DNA of 64,000 nt from Oceanicaulis sp. HTCC2633 (GCF_000152745.1 NZ_CH672428.1:1749060-1813059), one strand, 5' to 3'; shown: positions 33,897-43,039, counted from the first letter of the stretch. Translations and numbers: made by a program. The notes: generated from the sequence alone by a model not told the origin.

Positions 33897-34820
33897 ATGG
33901 CCTTCCAGGACGCTTATCGGCAGCAGGTTGCCCTCCTGATCCGCACCATCCCGTTCGTGGCGCAAGAGCAGTGTTTCGCGCTCAAGGGCGGCACAGCGAT
34001 CAACCTCTTCGTGCGCGACTTGCCGCGCCTCTCGGTGGACATCGACTTGACCTACTTGCCGGTCGAGGATCGCGCTTCATCACTCGCAGCTATCGACGCG
34101 GCGATGGTGCGGATCAAGGAGCGGATCGAAGGCGGGATACCGGGCGCGGCAGTCGCCCCATCGCGTTCAGCAGGCGACAACATCATCACCAAGCTCATCG
34201 TCCGTTCCGAAGGCGTTCAGATCAAGATCGAGGTCACGCCTGTCTTGCGTGGCACCGTCTACGATCCCGTGGTCATGAGCGTCGTGCCCTCAGTCGAAGA
34301 TACGTTCGGCTTCGCCGAAATACAGGTTGTTTCCTTCGCCGACCTCTATGCGGGAAAGATCGTGGCGGCACTGGACCGCCAGCACCCGCGTGACCTGTTC
34401 GACGTGCGTGACCTGCTGGCGAATGAAGGTATAAGCGACGAACTGCGGCGCGCATTCCTCGTCTACATTATCAGCCACAATCGCCCGATGGCCGAAGTGC
34501 TCGCTCCGACCCGCAAGCCGCTGGACGAGGAGTTAGAGCGCGGATTTGTCGGTATGACGCAAGAGAATGTCGAGCTTGCCGATCTGGAGGCTACGCGCGA
34601 GGCACTCGTCGCCACAATGGTTCGCGAGATGCCAGACGTGCACCGCCAGTTCCTGATCGGCTTCAAGCGCGGTGAGCCGGACTGGGAACTTCTCGGCATA
34701 CCAGAAGCCAGGCACTTGCCAGCGGTGTTGTGGAAGCAGCGGAATCTGGGAAAGATGCTACCTGAGAAACGGCAGAAGCTCATTGCGGCATTGGAGAAAG
34801 TGCTAATGGTGGCCCGATGA
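33897..34820 (+). CDS. AbiEii/AbiGii-family nucleotidyltransferase toxin
   Basis: A 307-residue toxin of the DNA-polymerase-beta-like nucleotidyltransferase superfamily. The nucleotide-binding motif 'FALKGGTAINLF' (about residues 29-40) is followed by the metal-binding 'DIDLTYL' (about 52-58). A further conserved block, 'FADLYAGKIVAALDRQHPRDLFDV', is present in segments near residues 147-170. Known relatives transfer nucleotides to tRNA acceptor ends and stop growth. It follows the antitoxin directly and precedes the IS91-type unit, which may have inserted just after it. Confidence 0.9.
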   Translation: MAFQDAYRQQVALLIRTIPFVAQEQCFALKGGTAINLFVRDLPRLSVDIDLTYLPVEDRASSLAAIDAAMVRIKERIEGGIPGAAVAPSRSAGDNIITKLIVRSEGVQIKIEVTPVLRGTVYDPVVMSVVPSVEDTFGFAEIQVVSFADLYAGKIVAALDRQHPRDLFDVRDLLANEGISDELRRAFLVYIISHNRPMAEVLAPTRKPLDEELERGFVGMTQENVELADLEATREALVATMVREMPDVHRQFLIGFKRGEPDWELLGIPEARHLPAVLWKQRNLGKMLPEKRQKLIAALEKVLMVAR

Positions 34821-37290
34821 AGCCTGATGCGATTTCCTTGACGATTTCCCAATTTGCACGCGGCGAGAGATTTGTCTTCTGCCGAACCTGACCGCCCGAA
34901 ATGGCTGAAACTGGGCCAATGCACGAACCCGCTTCGCGGGAGTGGTTCTGGCGGCAAGGATGACGCCAGGCAGCGGGCGTAGCGCATAGATCGAGCAAGG
35001 CCGAACATTCCGGCTCCTTCAACTGAGGAGTCGAACGATGAACGATCTTGTACCGGTTATTTCAGCCACTCCGGTCAGCCCGCTGCGTCAGCGGCTGATC
35101 GACGATATGAACATGCGGCACTTCAGCCGCGAGACGCAGCGTAACTATATCCGCGATGTCGGGCGGTTCGCCGCCTTCCTTGGGCGTCCTCCCGATACGG
35201 CGACATCAGAGGATCTGCGCCGGTTCCAGGTCGAGCAGCGTGAAGCAGGCATGCCCATACCAACCATGAACAGCGTGGTCTCGGCGCTGCGGTTCTTCTT
35301 CACTCATACACTTGACCGTCCCGATCTTGCCCGACGGCTCGTGCGCATGAAGCAGATGCGCAAGCTGCCGGTGGTGCTGAGCCGGGATGAAGTCGCCCGG
35401 TTGCTGGGTGCAACCACCTGCCTCAAGCATCAGGCTGCATTGTCGGTTGCCTATGGCGCGGGTTTGCGCGTCGGTGAAGTGGCGATGCTCAAGGTCCGCG
35501 ACGTGGACAGCGAACGCATGCTGCTGCGTGTCGAACGTGGCAAGGGTGGCCAGTACCGCAACGCCATGCTGCCTGCCGACCTGCTCACACTGTTGCGGCA
35601 ATGGTGGAAGCTGGGCCGCGAACAGGGCGTGATGCACCATGATGGCTGGCTGTTCCCCGGCCTGCATGCGATGAAGCCGATCAGCACAAGGCAACTGCAC
35701 CGCATCGTCGTCGAGGCGGCGCAAGCTGCAGGGATCACCAAGCGCGTCAGCCCGCACACGCTGCGTCACAGCTTCGCCACCCACCTGCTTGAGGATGGCA
35801 CCGACATCCGCATCATCCAGGCATTGCTCGGCCATGTCGAAGCCTGCACCGACTGCGGCCACTGGCGGATCGCCTACAACTCGTGCCGCAACCGCCACTG
35901 TCCCAAGTGCCAGGGTGCGGCGGCACGCACATGGCTGGAGGCGCGGGAAGCCGACCTGCTGCCGGTGGGTTACTTCCATGTCGTGTTCACGCTTCCGGCC
36001 GAGGTTGCCGCCATTGCCTTTACCAACAAGGCGCTGGTGTATGATCTTCTGTTCAAGGCAGCAGCCGAGACGATGATGGCCATCGCTGCTGATCCCAGGC
36101 ATCTGGGTGCCCGCATCGGCATCACCGCCGTGCTCCACACCTGGGGCTCGGCCATGACACATCACCCGCATGTACACATGATCGTGCCCGGCGGCGGCAT
36201 CACGCCTGATGGTCAGCGCTGGATATCGTCACGCCCTGCATTCCTGTTGCCCGTCCGGGTGCTCGGCGCATTGTTCCGCCGTGTGTTCCTGACCCGCTTG
36301 ATGGCACTGCACGATGCCGGAAAGCTAACCTTCTTCGGCAAGCTGGCCGGGCTGACTGATCGACGTACCTTCCTCAAGCACCTCTCACCGGTGCGCAAGA
36401 AGCGCTGGGTGGTTTATGCCAAGCCGCCCTTTGCCGGACCTGAGGCGGTGCTTGCCTGCCTCTCGCGCTACACGCACCGGGTTGCCATCTCGAACAGCCG
36501 CCTGATCCGGTTCAACGGTCAGAATGTCACCTTCCGCTACAAGGATTATCGCCGCTCCGGTGCCGACCGCCAGCAGGTGATGACGCTTCCTGCCGACGAG
36601 TTCATCCGCCGCTTCCTGCTCCATGTCCTGCCAACCGGCTTCCACCGCATCCGCCATTACGGCCTGCTCGCCGGGGCCACGCACAAGGCCAACATCGCGC
36701 TCGCCCGCAAGCTGCTCGCGGTTGCATCACCGCCGGACGATGATGAACTGGAGGAACCGGCCCAGTACCATCCGCCATGCCCTCACTGTGGTGGGGACAT
36801 GGTCGTCATCGAGACCTTCACGCGACGGCAACAACCCCGTGCGCCGCCGACAGCCACACCGCCCATCCGGGAACTCGCGCCATGACCCGGCATGGCTCGA
36901 TTTCACCGCACCGGGCCCCTGACAGGCTTCCGGTAATGTCGGCGCTCGCCCTGACGTCGTCGTCGAACGGTCTTGTACGCGCATCACACCATGATCGGCA
37001 CCGCCGCCCGCAAAAAATGCTTCAGAACACGCTCGTCCCCGATCACTTCAGCGCACATCTCTGCCGCAGTGCTGGTCAGTCCAGGTCTAACCGAAATCCG
37101 AAATCCCCATAGCTCACCGCGTGCGGCCCGCGGGTTCGGGCCTCGCAGACTTCCGTACGCCTCCGGCGCCCGGAACCCTTCACGGAAGAGGAACTTCTGG
37201 TTTGAGTAGCGAACATGCAGAAAGCGGCCTTTCGGCGACCATCTCGAAAATTGTCGCTTAATACGCACAACTTACACTGCAACTGAGGTG
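34821..37290 (+). mobile_element. IS91-type insertion unit (ends approximate)
   Basis: The segment around the recombinase-transposase gene looks like a nested IS91-family insertion between the AbiE pair and the cargo operon. IS91 elements move by rolling-circle transposition, lack standard terminal inverted repeats and make no target duplication, so the ends given here are only the neighbouring gene boundary and the last compositionally similar sequence. A CTTCCG...CGGAAG stem around 37150-37190 may be part of the 3' end. Confidence 0.45.
35038..36885 (+). CDS. Chimeric tyrosine-recombinase / IS91 HUH transposase
   Basis: A 615-residue fusion. Residues 1-266 are the XerD-like integrase that normally accompanies IS91 transposases, with the Arg of 'GAGLRVGEVAML' and 'HTLRHSFATHLL', but it ends at LLGH, before the catalytic tyrosine. 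From residue 266 the protein continues as an IS91 transposase: a zinc-finger region (CTDCGHWRI...CRNRHCPKC), the HUH metal motif His378-Val-His380, and 'SRYTHRVAI'. The two are normally separate genes; here the end of one and the start of the other are missing. The joint lies at CGGCCATG (35829-35836), a likely shared short sequence. The integrase half is probably dead; the transposase half may be impaired. Confidence 0.85.
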   Translation: MNDLVPVISATPVSPLRQRLIDDMNMRHFSRETQRNYIRDVGRFAAFLGRPPDTATSEDLRRFQVEQREAGMPIPTMNSVVSALRFFFTHTLDRPDLARRLVRMKQMRKLPVVLSRDEVARLLGATTCLKHQAALSVAYGAGLRVGEVAMLKVRDVDSERMLLRVERGKGGQYRNAMLPADLLTLLRQWWKLGREQGVMHHDGWLFPGLHAMKPISTRQLHRIVVEAAQAAGITKRVSPHTLRHSFATHLLEDGTDIRIIQALLGHVEACTDCGHWRIAYNSCRNRHCPKCQGAAARTWLEAREADLLPVGYFHVVFTLPAEVAAIAFTNKALVYDLLFKAAAETMMAIAADPRHLGARIGITAVLHTWGSAMTHHPHVHMIVPGGGITPDGQRWISSRPAFLLPVRVLGALFRRVFLTRLMALHDAGKLTFFGKLAGLTDRRTFLKHLSPVRKKRWVVYAKPPFAGPEAVLACLSRYTHRVAISNSRLIRFNGQNVTFRYKDYRRSGADRQQVMTLPADEFIRRFLLHVLPTGFHRIRHYGLLAGATHKANIALARKLLAVASPPDDDELEEPAQYHPPCPHCGGDMVVIETFTRRQQPRAPPTATPPIRELAP

Positions 37291-37573
37291 CATTTGCATT
37301 GTCAGCCTTATGTCAGGTCCACTAGTCATAAATACCATTCATTTCGCCGAAAACTGACCATTAGGACCCTGTGGTCGGTTAGGGACCATTCGGATCAGGA
37401 CTAGAGTCAAAGCTCGTTCCATCGTTACGAGATGTGGGATGAACGGCTTGGCAGGCATTGGAACAGAATTCTTCACCGTTGGAATAAGTTGCGCCGTGCC
37501 ACGTTATTGAGAGTGTCCGGGGCAATCGCCCCGAAGTTCAGATGATATCCGCGCAGGAAGACGGGAGAAGGTC
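36886..37573. other. 688-base gap between IS91 unit and cargo operon
   Basis: No supported gene. The left part (to about 37290) is probably the 3' end of the IS91 unit. The right part is AT-richer and should hold the cargo promoter. A 24-codon ATG frame (37439-37510) and an overlapping 37-codon frame (from 37433) lack a good ribosome-binding site. A CGGGGC-AATC-GCCCCG hairpin lies at 37518-37533, about 40 bases before the hydroxylase start. Confidence 0.4.
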
Positions 37574-38168
37574 GTGAACCAGATTGTTGCTGCTGCAACT
37601 GCTGAAGAAGCCAGCGAACTCAAGCTGTTCAAACTACTCAAGGCCGATGTCGACCCTGATCCTTTTCTCGCGGAAATAGCCGCGATTGACGGCGTTTGGG
37701 ATCTCAACACTGGACGGCAGGACAAGATCAAGGTTCAGCAGGAAGCGCGCGGTCTCACTGCGCGGAGTTCGCAAGTCTGCAATTCAGGGGCGCAAACGAC
37801 GTGACGTTCACGAAACGCGCTACACGACGATTTCCCATCGCTTTCCCTACACGATGTCCTTCCTGAGCGCCTTTGCCGAGGAGCAGGGAGGGGAGCTGAG
37901 CCGGGCGAAGCTGGTCAGCCTCCCGCCCGGGCACAGAGTCTATCCGCATATCGACCGGGGTGAGTATTACGCGCTCCGCAACCGCTATCACCTCGTGCTG
38001 CAGGCCGGAGCGGGATCGTGGCTGAAAACCGCCGACGAAACGGTGCACATGCAGGAGGGAGAGCTTTGGTGGTTCGACAACAAATCCATCCACGAGGCAT
38101 TCAACGGCACCGACACTGATCGCATCCATTTCATTTTCGACCTCAAGCCGGGTGCCACGAACGATTAA
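37574..38168 (+). pseudogene. Aspartyl/asparaginyl beta-hydroxylase-like protein, frameshifted
   Basis: GTG 37574 (after GGGAGAAGG) opens a frame with 'DPFLAEIAAIDGVWDLNTGRQ' in short conserved blocks. The frame fails after about codon 58. The next frame then gives 'SLRGVRKSAIQGRKRRDVHE', 'HIDRGEYYALRNRYHLVLQ' and 'EGELWWFDNKSIHEAFNG', the iron ligands and core of the Asp_Arg_Hydrox cupin family, ending at 38168. The shift falls in a GC repeat (GCGCGCGG, 37745-37752) and fits loss of two bases. An intact protein of about 198 residues would be an Fe(II)/2-oxoglutarate hydroxylase of Asp/Asn/Arg-type side chains. It stands first in the cargo cluster, 92 bases before the DUF1611 gene. Confidence 0.75.
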
Positions 38169-38260
38169 CCCAATTTAAAGCACCGAATTATACCATTGGA
38201 CGGAATAGACGCCACAGCGAACCGTTCTCCAGGCAGACGAAATAGATAAAGGCAGATATA

Positions 38261-39412
38261 ATGCTCATGGAAAACATGAAGGGCATCGATGCGCAGAGCG
38301 GTGATGAGTTAGAGTGCGAAAACGCTTTTGAGTACGGAAGGGCCACGCAGCTGCGCAGTCGGCTTGCAGGTGCGCGCCATGCCTTCACGACCCGTAATGT
38401 AAATATGGATTGCGCTGCTCAGCTGGATCGCAAGGCCTCGCCGGAAGTCGGTGACCTTGTCCTCGCTCGGGTTGTCGCCATCGGCCACCATACCAAGCTG
38501 GAAAGCCCCGAGGGTCGCCGCCAGCAAATGTATGTCGGTGACGAGATCGTGGTCGCCTATGGCCATCGCTATGCCCCTGACCAGTTCGAGGCAGAAGTTC
38601 CCGCGACACAGGAAGAATGCCATCTCGTGGCAGGCGGAGGGGTCGCGTCGTCCATGCTCGCCAAGCATGCCCGTACCCGCAATCCCACGCGCATCCAGCC
38701 AATCGGTCTGCTGGCCGACTGGAAGGGCAATGTGCTCAACCTTCGCAGGTTCACGAAGGATGTCGAAAGCGTTTCCGCCCGCTCCAATGCTTGCAAGGTC
38801 GTAGTGATTGTCGGCACCTCGATGAACGCTGGCAAGACGACGACCGCAGCCAAGCTGATTCACGGCCTGAAACGCGCGGGGCTTCGGGTAGGCGCGGCCA
38901 AGGTCACCGGGACAGGATCTGGCGGCGACATCTGGTCGATGATTGATGCCGGTGCGCGGACCGCGCTCGACTTCACCGATTTAGGCCATGCGACCACGGC
39001 AGGCGTTCCTTTGCCCCAGTTGGTCGAGGACAGCCTCAAGTTGGTCTCCACCGTCAGCCGGGAGAACGACGTCGCCGTGATCGAAGTGGCAGACGGTCTG
39101 CTCCAGGAAGAAACCGCAGGCCTGCTCAAGTCGCGCGCCTTCGCTTCGGTTGTCGACCATGTCGTGTTGGCCGCCGGTGACGCGATGGGGGCCGCCTATG
39201 GCCATTCTTGGTTGCGCCAGAACTGCCTGCCGGTTTCGCTGATCGCAGGCCGTGTCAGTTCCTCCCCGCTGAGCATCCGCGAGACCGAAGCGGCGACGGG
39301 GCTGAAGGTGGCGACACTGGCCGAGCTCTCCGACAGCGAGCTTGCACCGAGCTTCTGCTTCGCCACCGCCCTGCGGGGATGTGGCCTGAACTCACTAGCC
39401 AGCTATGCCTGA
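38261..39412 (+). CDS. DUF1611 family P-loop protein
   Basis: A 383-residue protein of the DUF1611 family, with an N-terminal Rossmann-like part and a C-terminal P-loop domain. The Walker A motif is GTSMNAGKTT (residues 185-194) and a 'VIEVADGLLQEETAGLL' block follows. A characterised relative, DgcN, takes part in D-glutamate breakdown as an N-acetyltransferase-type enzyme, usually beside an enolase-superfamily partner; no such partner is present here. The start is ATG 38261, with a weak RBS. Its stop overlaps the ABC gene by eight bases. In this cluster it may act on an amino-acid or peptide substrate, but the sequence alone does not show which. Confidence 0.75.
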   Translation: MLMENMKGIDAQSGDELECENAFEYGRATQLRSRLAGARHAFTTRNVNMDCAAQLDRKASPEVGDLVLARVVAIGHHTKLESPEGRRQQMYVGDEIVVAYGHRYAPDQFEAEVPATQEECHLVAGGGVASSMLAKHARTRNPTRIQPIGLLADWKGNVLNLRRFTKDVESVSARSNACKVVVIVGTSMNAGKTTTAAKLIHGLKRAGLRVGAAKVTGTGSGGDIWSMIDAGARTALDFTDLGHATTAGVPLPQLVEDSLKLVSTVSRENDVAVIEVADGLLQEETAGLLKSRAFASVVDHVVLAAGDAMGAAYGHSWLRQNCLPVSLIAGRVSSSPLSIRETEAATGLKVATLAELSDSELAPSFCFATALRGCGLNSLASYA

Positions 39413-41069
39413 TTTTTTCTCTCCACGGCGCGCACGTTTGTTCGCGCTGCTGATGCTGGTCTCACTGATCCAGTTGGCGATCGCGGTAGCAGTTGCAGGC
39501 CTGGTGGGCGAACTATTCCGCCAGCTACTGGAAGACGCCTCAGTCGGGCAGGCTCATCTGCCGCTGCTGGGTGGCGCCATTCTTGCCACCGTGCTTGCCG
39601 AGTTCGCCCGGCGTCGGCTGACCGAGGCACTCGGGCTCGACTATGCCCTCTCCGTCCGGATGGTATTACTCGAGCGGCTGCTGAGGCGCACGGTTCGTGG
39701 CCCCAAGCCACGCAGCCGTGGAAGCCAACTGCTACCCTTCGTCGGTGACCTGACAGCTCTGCGAATGTGGTGGGCTGACGGCATCGCCCGGGGCAGCTCT
39801 GCAGCACTGATCGCCACTGGCATTTTGGGCTGGCTGTTTTTCAAAAATATCACGTTGGGCTGGTGGGTGCTGGCGTGGAGCGGTGCCACTCTGGCGCTGA
39901 TGGTAGCGATTGCCCGACCTTATCACCGCGCCACCAGCCGCCAGCGCCGCCTGCGCGGTTCGATGACAGCACTGATTTCCGATCGCGTTGCGGCGGCGCA
40001 CAGCGTGATGGGCATGGGCGGGATGCGGCGCGAGCTCAATCGAACCGAGAAGCGCATCGGGCGGATGAATGCCGCTTCGATGAAGCGGGCGACCTGGTCG
40101 GGCAGCATGCGCGGCCTGGCGGCGGCCTTTCCTTTGGCCGGGTTCTTCATCCTGCTGCAACTGGCTGCCAGCGGATCGCGGGCGGGTGCGATTGCCCCCT
40201 ACGAAATAGCAGGGCTGCTGACATTGATGGGTATTCTGGCCGGGTCCGTGGCAGATATCGGACGAGCCATCGAATTGGCGATCCCGGCCCGTATTTCGGG
40301 CCGACGCCTGCACGGTCGCCTGAGCGAGATCGAGCCGGTCATGCCAGATAATGCAACCGGCAAGGCGGCGACCAAGGCAATCCTTCAACTCGATGCCTTT
40401 GCCTTGTCGCCCAAGGCCTCCGGCTTTAGTGCGAAGGCGCGAAAGGGCGATATCATAGCGCTCGAAGGCGGGCCGGATGACGATCCGGGGCGGATGATCG
40501 AGGCGATCGCCGGGCTGCAGCCACCCGCTCAGGGGGAGCTGACCGTTTCCGGCCGCCAGGCCATCGGCCTTGGCCAGCGGCAGCGGCGCCAATGGCTTGG
40601 CATCGCGGCAGCATGGACCCCGATTTTGCAGGGCAAACTGCCGGAGAACCTGTTTTACCGCATGCGCCGCGGGGCCGGGCTGGACGAGATCGAACCGCTT
40701 ATGCGCAAGCTGGGCCTTGCCCACCTGTGTGGCCAGGATGGCCAGCCAATAGCGCTGTCGCTGCGTGAGGAAGGCAGCAAGCTGTCCCCGCAGGACCTGG
40801 CGGCAGTCCGCCTTGTTCGGGCGTTGATTGGCTCTCCGCGCCTGCTCTTGCTCGACCGGGCGACGCATGATCTGACGGAAGCGCAATTGCGCGGCCTTGC
40901 CGAGATCATCGCTGGTTGGCGCGGTGTTGTGGTGATGGTGGCAGATAGTCCCGAGATTCGCGCGCTGTGCAACCGCTGCTGGAGGATTGCCGACACCGGG
41001 ATTGTTGAAGTGGAGAGCTCAGCCAGCGTGACGCCGCTCCATGCCTCAATGGACGCAGGTCGTGACTGA
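39405..41069 (+). CDS. ABC exporter-like protein with degenerate ATPase domain
   Basis: A 554-residue half-transporter: about six membrane helices (residues 10-300) joined to an ABC ATPase domain (about 325-545). The ATP site is badly altered. Where Walker A should read GxxGxGKST there is GGPDDDPGR (355-363), with Pro361 in place of the invariant lysine. The signature LSGGQ is LSPQD, and the Walker B catalytic glutamate is Arg485 in LLLLDRAT. ATP hydrolysis by this chain is therefore unlikely. It overlaps both neighbours (by 8 and 29 bases), so it is co-translated with them. Possible roles are an inactive heterodimer half or an energy-independent membrane protein. Confidence 0.8.
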   Translation: MPDFFSPRRARLFALLMLVSLIQLAIAVAVAGLVGELFRQLLEDASVGQAHLPLLGGAILATVLAEFARRRLTEALGLDYALSVRMVLLERLLRRTVRGPKPRSRGSQLLPFVGDLTALRMWWADGIARGSSAALIATGILGWLFFKNITLGWWVLAWSGATLALMVAIARPYHRATSRQRRLRGSMTALISDRVAAAHSVMGMGGMRRELNRTEKRIGRMNAASMKRATWSGSMRGLAAAFPLAGFFILLQLAASGSRAGAIAPYEIAGLLTLMGILAGSVADIGRAIELAIPARISGRRLHGRLSEIEPVMPDNATGKAATKAILQLDAFALSPKASGFSAKARKGDIIALEGGPDDDPGRMIEAIAGLQPPAQGELTVSGRQAIGLGQRQRRQWLGIAAAWTPILQGKLPENLFYRMRRGAGLDEIEPLMRKLGLAHLCGQDGQPIALSLREEGSKLSPQDLAAVRLVRALIGSPRLLLLDRATHDLTEAQLRGLAEIIAGWRGVVVMVADSPEIRALCNRCWRIADTGIVEVESSASVTPLHASMDAGRD

Positions 41070-41877
41070 TCCAGCCCTTGGTCAATCCGGCTATTTCGCC
41101 TTCGGGTCAGCCGTGCCCCGGCGCTATTACTATCACGTCCCGGCAGTTGTCAGAGCGGACAGTCCGGTGATCGTGTCGGTTCACGGCATTTCACTTAACG
41201 CTGCCGAACACATGGTGCGCATGCGCCAGGAAGCCGATCGTATCGGCGCCGTCATAATCGCGCCGTGGTTTGATCGCACGCATTACCGCGGTTATCAAAA
41301 ACTGCTGTGCCGCGACGGTGAAACCCGCGCTGATCTCGCCCTGATTGACATGCTTGAGGATGCGAGCGAGCGCTTTGGCGTTGATACCTCACGTGTATAC
41401 CTCTCGGGGTTTTCCGGTGGCGGACAGTTCACTCACCGCTTTTCAATGTTCCATGCCAACCGGGTGATCGCTTGCGTCACCTGCGCTGCCGGCTGGTATA
41501 CTTTCCCTGACGCCACGTCTCCCTATCCGCTCGGAACAGCGCCCGAATCCGGCCCTGCTGGAATGTCGCCCCATCCGCAGGCGCGCAAGGTCCCGATGCA
41601 TGTTTTCGTCGGTAGCCGCGATGACCGGGTCGAACCTTATCTGAACATGGATGACGACGTCATTGCCGTCCAGGGCGTGGGACGGCTGATGCGTGCCAAG
41701 CGTTGGGTCAAGGCCATGCGCCAGGATCGCAAACAGCACGGCGGCGCAGATGTAACCCTCACCCGACTTAAACAACTGGGGCACGATTTCACCAAGGCCA
41801 TGGAACGCAATCGGCTCGATGCGCGTGTCGTCGAGAGTTTCGGCCTGAGTAGTTCAAAGGAGACAATAGATGCGTAA
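41041..41877 (+). CDS. Alpha/beta hydrolase (PHB-depolymerase-like), cytoplasmic
   Basis: A 278-residue alpha/beta-fold hydrolase with oxyanion segment VHGIS (about residue 45), nucleophile elbow GFSGGG (serine about residue 124) and a C-terminal histidine in 'QLGHDF'. No signal peptide is visible, unlike the related backbone hydrolase at 20971-21819, which shares the AGWYTxPD block. The ATG lies 29 bases inside the ABC gene and the stop overlaps the porin start by eight bases. It probably hydrolyses an ester or amide linked to the cargo pathway; the substrate is unknown. Confidence 0.8.
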   Translation: MPQWTQVVTDPALGQSGYFAFGSAVPRRYYYHVPAVVRADSPVIVSVHGISLNAAEHMVRMRQEADRIGAVIIAPWFDRTHYRGYQKLLCRDGETRADLALIDMLEDASERFGVDTSRVYLSGFSGGGQFTHRFSMFHANRVIACVTCAAGWYTFPDATSPYPLGTAPESGPAGMSPHPQARKVPMHVFVGSRDDRVEPYLNMDDDVIAVQGVGRLMRAKRWVKAMRQDRKQHGGADVTLTRLKQLGHDFTKAMERNRLDARVVESFGLSSSKETIDA

Positions 41878-43039
41878 ATTCAACATGGGGGCCGCCATGG
41901 GAGCGGTGGTAGCTGTCGCTTCCTTTGCGACGCCTGCATATGCCGAGGACGAAGTTACCGTCGGCGACCGTGGCCTCGAAATCGAAATCGGGGACGAGGC
42001 GCTGGATATCAGGCTGGGCGGCAAGATCCAGTTCGATGGCTACACCTATGACGATGGGATCATCGATACGACTTCCGCCGACTTCCGCCGTGCGCGCCCG
42101 GACCTGCGTATCCGCGTCGCCAATGTCCTTTCAATGCGTGCCGAGTGGGAATTTGCCGGCAGCAAGGGCTGGCGCAACCTCTATGCCCAGCTCGAGCCGA
42201 TTGAGGACCTGACTATTCGCGGCGGCAATTTCACCGTTCCCTTCGGCATGGAAGACGTGCAGGCATCGGCACGCATCCCCTTTGCCGAACGCTCGCTGGT
42301 GTCAGCGATCACTCCGGGCTTCGGCCTTGGGGGGCAGGTCGGTTATTCGGGCCGCCGCTTCACCGTGAAGGCCGGCTATTTCGACGATGCGCTGGATACC
42401 GAACGCGGCCGCTCGCCCGAACGCGGGGAAGGCTTCAGCGCACGCGCGACTTTCCTCCCCATCGACCACCGGCGCACCAAGTTGCATATCGGCCTGGGAT
42501 TCGAAACCCGCGATTTCGATGCCACTGAAACGCTGCGTTATTCCGCGACGGCAGGCACCGCTATCGAGCCCGATTTTCTCACCACCACGCGCCTCCGGGA
42601 CATTAATTCCCTGCAGTCGATAAACGGCGAACTGGCCTTCATCAGTCATAACCTCGCCTTTCAGGGACAGTATGTGCACCAGGAAATCAATCGCGACCTC
42701 CTGCCCGACGTGTCGGTTTCGGGCGGTTATGCGCAGGGCAGTTGGATGATCACCGGCGAGCGCTATCGCTATTCGCGCGGTGGCGGCACGGTCAGCGGGC
42801 CGCGTCTGCGCAACATGGATGGCATCGCGCTGGAACTGGCTGGCCGGTTCAGTTGGCTGGATGCGGGCGATGTTGCACTTGGTGGCCAGACCGCCGAGGC
42901 GATCGACATCTCTGGTGTGGTTCACCTCACTCCGTACGCCCGCGTGATGCTGACCGGCACCAAGGCCTGGTGGAATGACGAACTGAATGTGGACCGCGAT
43001 CTCACATCCGGTCTTGTCCGGCTGCAACTCAACTTCTGA
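41870..43039 (+). CDS. OprO/OprP-type outer-membrane porin
   Basis: A 389-residue exported beta-barrel protein. The signal peptide ends PAYAE (about residue 25). A short acidic segment and then 'IRLGGKIQFDGYTYD' begin the Porin_O_P barrel, which ends in the outer-membrane terminus LQLNF. 'RRARPDLRIRV' and 'NFTVPFGMED' are typical of phosphate-selective porins O and P and their alphaproteobacterial relatives. It is the last gene of the cargo operon and would let a small anionic or organic solute cross the outer membrane. Specificity cannot be read here. Confidence 0.87.
   Translation: MRKFNMGAAMGAVVAVASFATPAYAEDEVTVGDRGLEIEIGDEALDIRLGGKIQFDGYTYDDGIIDTTSADFRRARPDLRIRVANVLSMRAEWEFAGSKGWRNLYAQLEPIEDLTIRGGNFTVPFGMEDVQASARIPFAERSLVSAITPGFGLGGQVGYSGRRFTVKAGYFDDALDTERGRSPERGEGFSARATFLPIDHRRTKLHIGLGFETRDFDATETLRYSATAGTAIEPDFLTTTRLRDINSLQSINGELAFISHNLAFQGQYVHQEINRDLLPDVSVSGGYAQGSWMITGERYRYSRGGGTVSGPRLRNMDGIALELAGRFSWLDAGDVALGGQTAEAIDISGVVHLTPYARVMLTGTKAWWNDELNVDRDLTSGLVRLQLNF

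Noticed and set aside
36984..37268. A 94-codon minus-strand frame after the IS91 transposase
   Set aside because: No start signal, no known family, and the opposite strand is equally open; it is probably the non-coding end of the IS91 unit.
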